Assembly (NCBI GenBank): GCA_902510415.1
Contig: CABXBH010000003.1
Location: 35,522-99,521, forward strand
Reading direction: 5' to 3'
Origin: an uncultured Bacteroidota bacterium
GTDB lineage: Bacteria > Bacteroidota > Bacteroidia > Flavobacteriales > Flavobacteriaceae
DNA length: 64,000 nt
The notes under the pieces are model-generated. The model saw nothing but the letters and a program-made list of their open reading frames with translations. It was not told the origin of the DNA and ran no database searches. The position numbers were made by a program, and so were the translations under genes. The number at the start of each line of letters is the position of its first letter. The first letter of the stretch is position 1. This document shows, piece by piece, positions 35,334-42,834 of the stretch.

Positions 35334-36548
35334 ATGAAAAAGTATATTTATTTATTCTTATTTAGCGCACTAATTTTTTCATGCTCAGATAATTTTATCG
35401 ATAACCTCACAATAGAAGAACATATTCAATTAATCAAAAACCATGAAAGTAAAATTGAAATTAGTTTTGATGAGTTACCCGAAGTTTCTCAAAATCATAT
35501 AAATGAGCTAGAAAATAATATTACGGCTGATTTGATATTATACGCTGAAAGCATTGGCTATGAAATAAAACTTAGAAGGGAGTCCAGAAATTTGATTTCT
35601 CTTTTAAATATGCTTTACATATACTTTGACGAAAATGGCGAATTACTTTTTGATGAAAATTATGACGAAGACAATGACGGAGATTACGATATTTTTGATG
35701 AATGGGATAACTACATGTGTTTTGATATTCAGTTCCCTATATCGATAACTATGCCTAACGGTTCTCAAATTTCTATAGGAAATGAAGAGGAGTTATATGA
35801 GGCAATTGAAGAATATTATGAATCTAGTGATGAATATGACGGTGTGCCAGACATCAATTTTCCTATAAATATTATTTTCTTTTTCGAGAATGAAAATGGA
35901 AACGAAGATGAAGAAGTAATCGGAATTAATAGCTATGAAGAGCTTGAAATGTATTTTGATGTGTGTCCTGATGAGAATGGGTGGGATGATGAAAATTGGT
36001 TTGATATTGATTGTGTTGATCTTGTTTATCCGATTTCAATAGAAAATCCTGATGGAGAAATTCTTTCAGTTGAAAGCGAATATGAACTGCACGAGTATAT
36101 TGATCAATACTATCAAAATTGTAATAGTAATGACTGTGGAGATTTTTCATTAGTATACCCCTTAACTGTTGAGTATTATTCTGAAGCTAATGATCAAACT
36201 CAGATTTTGACGATAAATTCAGAAGAAGAGTTGCAAGAGCTTTTAGATGAGCATTGTTACAATGATGACGGTGAAGACGGACTTGATACATGTGGTGAAA
36301 TAGTTTACCCAATAACAGTAGAAGCTCCAAACGGTGATCAATTTACAGGAAATAGCGAAGAAGAAATAATGTCATTCATGGAAGAATGGTCTTCAAATAA
36401 TTGTAATACAATGGAGTGTGATACAGATTTTGAATTGGTTTTTCCAATTACAATGGAATTTGAAGATGAGCAAGGTGATATAATTGTAATGACAATACAG
36501 TCAGAGGTTATGCTAGAGGAAATAAATGCTCAGTACTGTGAAGATTAA
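35334..36548 (+). CDS. acidic lipoprotein with six tandem ~55-residue repeats
   Basis: Lipoprotein of 404 residues; the start at 35334 gives MKKYIYLFLFSALIFSC with a lipobox Cys. After an N-terminal region (about 20-120), a module repeats six times: a strand of the form FPI/YPI plus ST-I, a beta turn with NG or DG, then a short acidic helix such as SEEELQELLDEHC. Most units have a Cys before and after, so disulfides are likely. The protein is extremely Glu/Asp-rich. Similar repeat lipoproteins occur in flavobacteria without known function; calcium or glycan binding at the surface is a guess. A Kazal lipoprotein follows three bases later. Confidence 0.85.
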   Translation: MKKYIYLFLFSALIFSCSDNFIDNLTIEEHIQLIKNHESKIEISFDELPEVSQNHINELENNITADLILYAESIGYEIKLRRESRNLISLLNMLYIYFDENGELLFDENYDEDNDGDYDIFDEWDNYMCFDIQFPISITMPNGSQISIGNEEELYEAIEEYYESSDEYDGVPDINFPINIIFFFENENGNEDEEVIGINSYEELEMYFDVCPDENGWDDENWFDIDCVDLVYPISIENPDGEILSVESEYELHEYIDQYYQNCNSNDCGDFSLVYPLTVEYYSEANDQTQILTINSEEELQELLDEHCYNDDGEDGLDTCGEIVYPITVEAPNGDQFTGNSEEEIMSFMEEWSSNNCNTMECDTDFELVFPITMEFEDEQGDIIVMTIQSEVMLEEINAQYCED

Positions 36549-36551
36549 AAA

Positions 36552-36776
36552 ATGGAAAAGCTAATTCTACTACTATTTATTCCACTTGTCTTTGCTTGTA
36601 GTGATGATGAAGATGCTCCTAATATGTGTGTTGATGAATCATTAATAAGCTCGGATATAGCTTGTCCTGAAGTTATTGATCCTGTTTGTGGTTGTGATGG
36701 TAACACATATAATAATAGTTGTGAGGCTTTTAATTGGTATGGTGTAATTGCATATGCTGATGGCCCATGTAATTAA
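36552..36776 (+). CDS. Kazal-type protease-inhibitor-like lipoprotein
   Basis: Lipoprotein of 74 residues. The leader MEKLILLLFIPLVFAC ends at Cys16, and the mature part has six Cys in a Kazal-like order with the signature PVCGCDGNTYNNSCEA. Kazal domains inhibit serine proteases; a surface-anchored one could guard against external proteases (inference). The leader DNA matches the signal-peptide repeat of the 54-62 kb array, and a close paralogue is at 54633. Confidence 0.88.
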   Translation: MEKLILLLFIPLVFACSDDEDAPNMCVDESLISSDIACPEVIDPVCGCDGNTYNNSCEAFNWYGVIAYADGPCN

Positions 36777-36788
36777 AAAAATATTTAA

Positions 36789-37253
36789 ATGAAGACATTA
36801 AATTTTAATTGGAAAATAATGGCTATGGTAATGATTCCTGTTGCTATTATTATGCTAATTTTTGGTAATGATCAAAATTCTAAAGCAAATATGGAAGATA
36901 AAGTTTATAAAATATTAACTCATGATGAATGGAAAGTTTCGAAGGAAAAAGGATTTATTCTAACCGATCTAGATACAAAAGATGGTTTTATTCATCTGTC
37001 TACTGCAAAGCAATTAGCGGGAACTTTATTTTATTATTTTGAAGATTATGAGACCTTAATATTAGTCCAATTTAACTCAAATGAACTTGGTAAAGAATTA
37101 GTTTTTGAAGACCCTATCCCTAAAGGAAATAGAAATGGTAAATTTCCTCATTTTTATTCAAAATTAGATGTCGAAAAAATCTCAAACTATTGGGAAATTA
37201 AAAGAGGTTCATTTAACCTTCCTGAAGAAGTAATTTTAAATCAAGAGAACTAA
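36789..37253 (+). CDS. DUF952-family protein with an N-terminal membrane segment
   Basis: 154 residues. An N-terminal hydrophobic segment (about 10-26, IMAMVMIPVAIIMLIF) precedes a DUF952 domain: KVYKILTHDEWKVSKEKGFI, DGFIHLSTAKQLAGTLFYYF, LVQFNSNELGKELVFEDP and KFPHFYSKLDVEKI. DUF952 resembles ADP-ribosyl-related folds and its role is not settled. Most members are soluble, so the membrane segment is unusual. It ends directly against the convergent monooxygenase gene. Confidence 0.87.
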   Translation: MKTLNFNWKIMAMVMIPVAIIMLIFGNDQNSKANMEDKVYKILTHDEWKVSKEKGFILTDLDTKDGFIHLSTAKQLAGTLFYYFEDYETLILVQFNSNELGKELVFEDPIPKGNRNGKFPHFYSKLDVEKISNYWEIKRGSFNLPEEVILNQEN

Positions 37254-38696
37254 TTATTTAAATGTTAGATATCGGTCTTTAATTTTATTAATTCTAAGCA
37301 TTTTATAATCTAGAAAATAATTTTGATACAATTTCCAAGGCAAGCTAGAACCTTGTTTAGGAAACATGTGAGAAGACCTATGAATATATCCTGAATTTAA
37401 ATTAAGTAGAGGAGAAATATTCATCTTTTCGTCCAATGTATTAGGTGTAAAATATTTGTATTTTTTCTTTTCCATAAACTTAAAAAGTCTACTAGCGTAC
37501 TCACTTGTTAGATCACTTTTTAAAGTCCAAGAAGCGTTAGTATAACCAGCAAAAAAAATACAATTTGGTAATCCACTAAGCATTAAACCTTTATAGGTTA
37601 CCGCATTTGATGAATCATATGGGTTATTATCAATACTAATCTCAGACCCTCCAAAAGCCAAAAGTTTTAAGCCCGTTGCGCTTATAATTATATCAGCTTC
37701 TAAATTTTTACCTGATTTAAGTTTTAATCCCTTTTCAGTAAATGAATCTATATTATCAGTTATTATATTTGCTTTACCATGTCTTATCGCTTTGAATAAA
37801 TCTCCGTCAGGAGCTACACAAAATCTTTGATCCCAAGGTTTATAATTTGGTTCAAAATGAGGTTTAGCTGGAAAAGAGCCTAGTTGTTTTTGAGCAGATT
37901 TTACTAATAATTTTTTCATATAATTAGGCCATATTTTACAGGCTTGAAAAAATAAAATCTGAACAAAAATATTTTTAAATCTAATCAGTTTATGTGCAGT
38001 TTTTTTAGAGAAATACTTTTTTAAGAGTTTAGCATACTTATCACTATTAGGGAAAGCTCCCACATAAGTAGGCGATCTTTGAAGCATAGTAATTTCAGAA
38101 GTTTTATCTGCCATTTCTGGAACTATAGTTACTGCTGTTGCACCACTGCCTATAACAACGACCTTTTTATTTTTATAATCTAAATTATCAGGCCAATGTT
38201 GAGGATGGATAATGATTCCTTTAAAATCATTGATTCCTTTGTAATTTGGTGTATAACCTTTGTCATAATTATAATATCCTGTACAAGAAAACAAAAAACG
38301 AGAATAATATATTTCCTTTTTATCAAACCTATCTATGGTAGTAACAGCCCATAATTTTTTTTGAGTGTCAAAATTTGATTTTAAAACTTTTGTTTGATAT
38401 TTGATATGGTCATTTATTTTATATTCTTCGGCTGCTTCACATAGATATTTTAATATATTAGGGGCGTCGGCAAAAGATTTTGGATTATCCCAAGTTTTAA
38501 AAGAAAATCCAAAAGTATACATATCTGAATCAGACCTTATTCCAGGATATTTGAAAAGACTCCAAGTTCCACCAATTTCATGTCTAGCTTCCAAAATTTT
38601 ATAGGATTTTTCAGGATTTTTTCTCTGCAAATGGCATGCAGCACCAACTCCGGATAAACCAGCCCCAATTATGATAATGTCAGTGTAATTATTCAA
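37254..38696 (-). CDS. flavin-containing Baeyer-Villiger-type monooxygenase
   Basis: FAD- and NAD(P)H-dependent monooxygenase of 480 residues. FAD-binding GAGLSG (11-16), the BVMO fingerprint FKGIIIHPQHWP (158-169, matching FxGxxxHxxxWP), and the NADPH site VVVIGSGATAVTIVPEMA (179-196). GGTWSLFKYPGIRSDSDMYTFGFS near the N-terminus is also typical of the class. It would oxygenate ketones or aldehydes, or sulfur/nitrogen compounds; the substrate cannot be read. Monocistronic. Confidence 0.93.
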   Translation of the reverse strand: MNNYTDIIIIGAGLSGVGAACHLQRKNPEKSYKILEARHEIGGTWSLFKYPGIRSDSDMYTFGFSFKTWDNPKSFADAPNILKYLCEAAEEYKINDHIKYQTKVLKSNFDTQKKLWAVTTIDRFDKKEIYYSRFLFSCTGYYNYDKGYTPNYKGINDFKGIIIHPQHWPDNLDYKNKKVVVIGSGATAVTIVPEMADKTSEITMLQRSPTYVGAFPNSDKYAKLLKKYFSKKTAHKLIRFKNIFVQILFFQACKIWPNYMKKLLVKSAQKQLGSFPAKPHFEPNYKPWDQRFCVAPDGDLFKAIRHGKANIITDNIDSFTEKGLKLKSGKNLEADIIISATGLKLLAFGGSEISIDNNPYDSSNAVTYKGLMLSGLPNCIFFAGYTNASWTLKSDLTSEYASRLFKFMEKKKYKYFTPNTLDEKMNISPLLNLNSGYIHRSSHMFPKQGSSLPWKLYQNYFLDYKMLRINKIKDRYLTFK

Positions 38697-38748
38697 GTTA
38701 TTATTTTCATTATGGTTCGTATTATCTTCAATGGTTAAATCTATATAA

Positions 38749-38844
38749 TTATTTCTTTATATAGTTTTTATAGAAAGAATATAGAATTGCATAAATAATA
38801 AGCACAATCCACAGATATATAAAAACATCATTTTTATAACCCAT
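38749..38844 (-). CDS. possible 31-residue single-span membrane peptide
   Basis: Short frame in the gap upstream of the monooxygenase: start MGYKNDV, one strongly hydrophobic span (FIYLWIVLIIYAILY) and a basic end YIKK. This is a typical micro-protein layout. No supporting promoter was identified. Confidence 0.35.
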   Translation of the reverse strand: MGYKNDVFIYLWIVLIIYAILYSFYKNYIKK

Positions 38845-38919
38845 AATTGGTTAATTTTAGAATAGTTAGTTGTTACAATTTAATAAAAATTAAATAATTA
38901 GATATTTCTTATGATTTAC

Positions 38920-38927
38920 TAAATTTG
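38920..38927 (+). promoter_or_regulatory. -7 promoter box of osmC-like gene
   Basis: TAAATTTG fits the Bacteroidota TAnnTTTG box. It contains the TTG that the ORF track used as a start at 38925, so the true OsmC start must be downstream, at 38955. Confidence 0.5.
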
Positions 38928-38954
38928 TTTTATAATCCGATAATAATATTTATA

Positions 38955-39374
38955 ATGAAAAGAAAAGTAAATGCAATTTGGAAAGGAGATGGGCCTACAG
39001 GAAGTGGCGTTTTAAATGCTCAAAGTGGTGCATTTGATAATATGCCTTATAGTTTTAAAACCCGATTTGAAAATGATAACGGAATACTTGGGACAAACCC
39101 TGAGGAACTTATTGCTGCAGCACTTGCAGGTTGTTTTAATATGAAATTAAGTTTTCTGTTAAACGATGCAAATTTTAATCCTGATGAATTAAATACAGAT
39201 GCTATTTTAACTTTTGAAAATGGTAAAATAATATCAATAAATTTAAATTTAAGTGGTAAAGTACAAGAAATAACCCACGAGAAATTCATTGAATTAGCAA
39301 ATGAAGCCAAAAATAATTGCCCGATTTCGGGTGTTTTAAATTGTCCGATTTCATTAAGTGCATCTTTAATCTAA
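38955..39374 (+). CDS. OsmC-family thiol peroxidase-like protein
   Basis: OsmC/Ohr-fold protein of 139 residues. The two redox cysteines are in AAALAGCFNMKLSF (Cys60) and NNCPISGVLN (Cys122); a third Cys130 follows. TNPEELIAAALAGC is the OsmC subfamily motif, suggesting reduction of organic hydroperoxides. The start at 38955 (MKRKVNAIWKGDGPTGSG) is chosen because the upstream TTG lies inside the promoter box. A 45-residue coupled frame follows. Confidence 0.92.
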   Translation: MKRKVNAIWKGDGPTGSGVLNAQSGAFDNMPYSFKTRFENDNGILGTNPEELIAAALAGCFNMKLSFLLNDANFNPDELNTDAILTFENGKIISINLNLSGKVQEITHEKFIELANEAKNNCPISGVLNCPISLSASLI

Positions 39375-39511
39375 TGAATAGCATGAACAAAATAATCAAT
39401 AAATTAATCAATGTTTGTGTTATATTAATTGTGTACGGATTATTCTTTGATATTAAATTCAATAATAAATTCATTCAAAAAGAAATAAGAATTCATTTAA
39501 TACAACTATGA
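39374..39511 (+). CDS. 45-residue membrane protein coupled to osmC and the next gene
   Basis: This frame starts inside the osmC stop (TAATG) and stops inside the next start (ATGA). The product has a hydrophobic stretch INVCVILIVYGLFF flanked by basic residues. Overlap at both ends strongly suggests a real, translationally coupled gene. The ORF track shows it only as the end of a longer shadow frame. Function unknown. Confidence 0.6.
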   Translation: MNSMNKIINKLINVCVILIVYGLFFDIKFNNKFIQKEIRIHLIQL

Positions 39512-39936
39512 AAAATATTAGATATCCATTAATCCTGATAAGTATTGCTCTTTGTATTTCTGGAATAAGGTGGTTAATTAACCCTGAGCCTTGGATGCTA
39601 GATCAGGTTGCAAATGAAGAGCGACTAAAAATGACTTTTGCAGAACTTTTTATAATTGAAGGCAATTCAACTTTAGGTGCATATTTAACCCAAATCTATC
39701 GGTTTTTAGGTCTCTATGTTTTAGGGATTGGGAGTATACTTCTTTCTTTCTCTGATACAAAATTCTTAAGCATACTTAGTTTTAGAAACAGATATTTAGT
39801 TATCCTTGGAATTCTATTAGTTTCAAATCTAGCATTAGCATATATGTGGATATCTTCTTCTCATTTTATATATATAATGTGGTTAGCGATAGCGCTATAC
39901 CTTTACAGCTTATATCATCACATTAAGATGAAATAA
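39508..39936 (+). CDS. small four-helix membrane protein
   Basis: 142 residues with four hydrophobic segments (about 6-22, 64-82, 95-113 and 118-136). GAYLTQIYRFLGLYVLGIGSILLSF resembles DUF4345-type or similar small membrane proteins, but I cannot name the family with certainty. Translationally coupled to the 45-residue frame, so it is in an operon with osmC. Confidence 0.7.
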   Translation: MKNIRYPLILISIALCISGIRWLINPEPWMLDQVANEERLKMTFAELFIIEGNSTLGAYLTQIYRFLGLYVLGIGSILLSFSDTKFLSILSFRNRYLVILGILLVSNLALAYMWISSSHFIYIMWLAIALYLYSLYHHIKMK

Positions 39937-39951
39937 AATATTTAAAAACTA

Positions 39952-41856
39952 CTATTGATTGGTTTGGAAATTATGGATTTGAAGTTGAGAAGCAAAAAAC
40001 TCATAAATCATTACCATTGCTAAAGTGTCAAGTTCACAATATTTTAATAGAGATTGTTTAATTATTTCTCTTTCGGCAGAGGACATTTCAACGTATTGAA
40101 TTTTTGCATAAGCTATTAAAGCATCTCCACCATTATTTAGCTTATTAATCATGCCTATTGGGTTATTAACTTCTGAGTAATCTGGATTTGGTAACGAATC
40201 GTAGGGGTCTATATAGCCCTCCATAATCCATCTATGCTCATTAGAGAAATTTAAAGATGTTAAATTAATTTGGCCAATAGGTTTTGAGTATTTTTTCTTT
40301 ACATATTCACAAATTTTAATAATTGTAGGAAGAACAACTTTTATTGAATTAGAGCCTTTCATATATGGATGGTAAAAATATTTTTTTACTAAATCCCACA
40401 TATCAATCATATCTCTATCACCCTTCCTTACTAACTTATTGTTTTCCTTTTTATTTGTAATAGATATTATAAAATCCATTAATTCCGTTTTATCTACTTC
40501 ATCTGAATCTATTAACTGATCGTATATTGCATTTAAAATTGAATTTTCATGGGTGGCATATTTAAAAATAGATCCTCTATCAGAATCTAAATCCTGTTTT
40601 AATTTTCTGACAAAATCATAGTTTGGGAATTTACCTGGTTCTGCATTTATATACTCTGACTTATGCTCAATTGTTCCATCAGAAAATATTATATGGTGAG
40701 AATACTGAAATGCTATTTGTTCATAAGGATGTCTTCCTTTTGTAAAAGGAAGTGCAGATGTACAAGTTTCAAAATCAATAAAATGCAACGGAAATTTCCA
40801 TTGCAGCATATTTTCTTTTAAATTCTCAACATCTAAATAGAAATCTACTTTTTCATTTAAACTTTGTTGTACTCTTTTCTTGATTTGGAGCCATTGTCTG
40901 TTTTGTACAGTTAGGTGAGTATCACAAGTGTCTTGGAAATCTTGATGATGAAGCTCGTCTAAAAAAAATATATTTGATTTAAATAATTTTTTTTGTTTTT
41001 TGAAATTCCATAGTTCATAAATATTTGGTCGCAGATAATCACTTATATTAAATTGTTGCATCCAACAATCTCTACAGACATGACCATTATAGTGCTCCCA
41101 ATTAATTTCATTTTCATTAACATAAAGTTCTGTAAAATTTTTAACTACCTGATTAAAAGGCAATCCATGAATCTTATGAAAATCTTTTAAGATAATATCA
41201 TTAATTAATTGGGTAAGATTTACTTCCTCCATAATTGGGTCGCCAATTTCTGCTATCGAATTAACTTTTACATCAATTCCCGTTCTCGTATTTTTACTAG
41301 TCATTTGGAATAATTGATTTAAACCATCAACACTAGCTTTCTTTGATTTATCAGCTAACATCAAATATGATTCTACTTCATAATCTGGAAAACATTTTTG
41401 AACAACACTTGTTTGAAAAGCTAAATCAAATAAATAAGGCTTCCATTCACGTCTTATAGATCCATTGGTATTGGTAAAAATTTTTTTCTCTGATGAATCA
41501 AATGATTTTGCCTTAACTTCAATTACCTTTATTAGATTACCAGACTTAACTAAAATGTCTGTTTTAACAAAAAGATTGTCATTTAAAAAAGCTGCTTCAT
41601 ATATTACACATTCACCTTTTTTAAGCAGCTCATTTGTTTTACTAACGGCAAGATGATTAGAGCCATTAATCAAAATACCATCTTTAAAATGAAGTCTAGA
41701 TAATTCCTCAGCCTGAAAACCTCCATCTGCTAATGCAGATAAAAAGTCATTTGATTTATCAGATGATTTGTAATCAGAAGTTAATTTTATTGGGCATTCT
41801 ATCCCCTTTTTAAAATTAGTTTTAGTTAAATATTTCACTCCGATAATTTCTCCCAC
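39952..41856 (-). CDS. DUF2779 protein with Cas4/RecB-like nuclease domain
   Basis: Large putative nuclease of 634 residues. Residues ~80-150 show a Cas4/RecB-type PD-(D/E)XK core: Asp100 in VKTDILV, Glu113-Val-Lys115 in IEVKAK, and Gln148 in LAFQTSVV. Cys21 near the N-terminus and the pair Cys261/Cys264 (GHVCRDCWMQ) could hold an Fe-S cluster as in Cas4 and AddB. The C-terminal DUF2779 part begins LHFIDFETCTSALPF with a DxE pattern, and ends YCELDTLAMVMIYE, reminiscent of DEDD exonucleases. It may process DNA ends or act in defence (inference). Coupled to a 50-residue gene upstream. Confidence 0.85.
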   Translation of the reverse strand: MGEIIGVKYLTKTNFKKGIECPIKLTSDYKSSDKSNDFLSALADGGFQAEELSRLHFKDGILINGSNHLAVSKTNELLKKGECVIYEAAFLNDNLFVKTDILVKSGNLIKVIEVKAKSFDSSEKKIFTNTNGSIRREWKPYLFDLAFQTSVVQKCFPDYEVESYLMLADKSKKASVDGLNQLFQMTSKNTRTGIDVKVNSIAEIGDPIMEEVNLTQLINDIILKDFHKIHGLPFNQVVKNFTELYVNENEINWEHYNGHVCRDCWMQQFNISDYLRPNIYELWNFKKQKKLFKSNIFFLDELHHQDFQDTCDTHLTVQNRQWLQIKKRVQQSLNEKVDFYLDVENLKENMLQWKFPLHFIDFETCTSALPFTKGRHPYEQIAFQYSHHIIFSDGTIEHKSEYINAEPGKFPNYDFVRKLKQDLDSDRGSIFKYATHENSILNAIYDQLIDSDEVDKTELMDFIISITNKKENNKLVRKGDRDMIDMWDLVKKYFYHPYMKGSNSIKVVLPTIIKICEYVKKKYSKPIGQINLTSLNFSNEHRWIMEGYIDPYDSLPNPDYSEVNNPIGMINKLNNGGDALIAYAKIQYVEMSSAEREIIKQSLLKYCELDTLAMVMIYEFFASQLQIHNFQTNQ

Positions 41857-41987
41857 TCATTCCAAACTTTTCCCAAAGAATTTCTAAATGCCTCAACATT
41901 TACTTGGGTTTCTTCTAGCTCATCTACCAAACCTTCAATTGTATCTAATCTAGATTCAATTGCATATATTAAATCTTCTTTACTCAT
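41835..41987 (-). CDS. 50-residue acidic coiled-coil-like protein coupled to the DUF2779 gene
   Basis: Frame missed by the ORF track because of its length. The sequence MSKEDLIYAIESRLDTIEGL continues into an amphipathic, Glu-rich helix and ends WNEWEKLSE. Its last 22 bases overlap the start of the nuclease gene, so the two are coupled. It could be an accessory or regulatory subunit; no family recognised. Confidence 0.6.
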   Translation of the reverse strand: MSKEDLIYAIESRLDTIEGLVDELEETQVNVEAFRNSLGKVWNEWEKLSE

Positions 41988-42060
41988 AATTATAATATTT
42001 TATTTATTAACTTAAAATACAAATTAATTTGATACCTAAATTAACTTAAAAGTTACAATT

Positions 42061-42789
42061 ATGATTGATAAAATTATAGATGCTGTTAATGATTTTTTTT
42101 CGTCAGTTACATTTAATCCAAAAGTATTTGTTGATAATAAAAAGGAGGAAGCTTATTACAATGAGGCTAACCTTCAACACGATCTTTCCTTATATCTAAA
42201 ACAAAAATTCCAAGAAAAAATTGAACTTAGACTTGAATATCCTGTAAATAAGTTACTAAAGAATGATAAAATAATATTATCTAAAAAAGAAATAGATATA
42301 ATCATAAAATTGAATAAGGGCCAAGTGGAGGTAAATAATGAATTTTTAATTATAGAATTAAAATTTCCCAAATATAATGCAGGAATGCCATTGGCGCTAT
42401 TACATGCCCTAAATGATATTCAGTTTTGTGAACAAATAAAAGAATCAAATAATTCTAAAAATATTAAACTCCATTTTGCAACCATATTTCTAACAGATAA
42501 TAAAAGGAAATGGACTAAAAGAGAACATATTTATAAGATATTTAAATTAGATAAGGACATGACCAATGTGCAGTTTACATTACCTAAAGAAATTATATTT
42601 ATAAATTCGATTGAAACTTTAAGAAAAGGGGTCAAAAAAATAAAAAAAAGAATAACAACAGATAGTGGAGATTTAGACTATGAAAATTGGGTAACCGATA
42701 ATAAAGATATAATTAAGTTGAAATCTGAACACGAAATAAAGTGGGAAATAATTGATAACAAATGGCTATACTACATATGTAAATTTTAA
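42061..42789 (+). CDS. putative PD-(D/E)XK nuclease-fold protein
   Basis: 242 residues, cytoplasmic. The pattern is that of a PD-(D/E)XK core: an acidic helix around NEANLQHDLSLYL, then a strand with Asp79 (KKEIDIIIK) and, about 20 residues on, IIELKFP (Glu99, Lys101). LALLHALNDIQFCEQI would be the following helix. The C-terminus (~180-242) is Lys-rich with no known motif. Methyltransferase partners are absent, so it is unlikely to be a standard restriction enzyme. It is divergent from the nuclease gene and convergent with the STAND gene, suggesting membership of one island. Confidence 0.65.
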   Translation: MIDKIIDAVNDFFSSVTFNPKVFVDNKKEEAYYNEANLQHDLSLYLKQKFQEKIELRLEYPVNKLLKNDKIILSKKEIDIIIKLNKGQVEVNNEFLIIELKFPKYNAGMPLALLHALNDIQFCEQIKESNNSKNIKLHFATIFLTDNKRKWTKREHIYKIFKLDKDMTNVQFTLPKEIIFINSIETLRKGVKKIKKRITTDSGDLDYENWVTDNKDIIKLKSEHEIKWEIIDNKWLYYICKF

Positions 42790-42834
42790 TTTTAATATCT
42801 TCCATAATGTGAGATATTTAAATAATGTGTTATA

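Noticed and set aside
42061-42789. Type II restriction enzyme call
   Set aside because: No methyltransferase is adjacent and the match is only to the general PD-(D/E)XK pattern, so a restriction function was not assigned.
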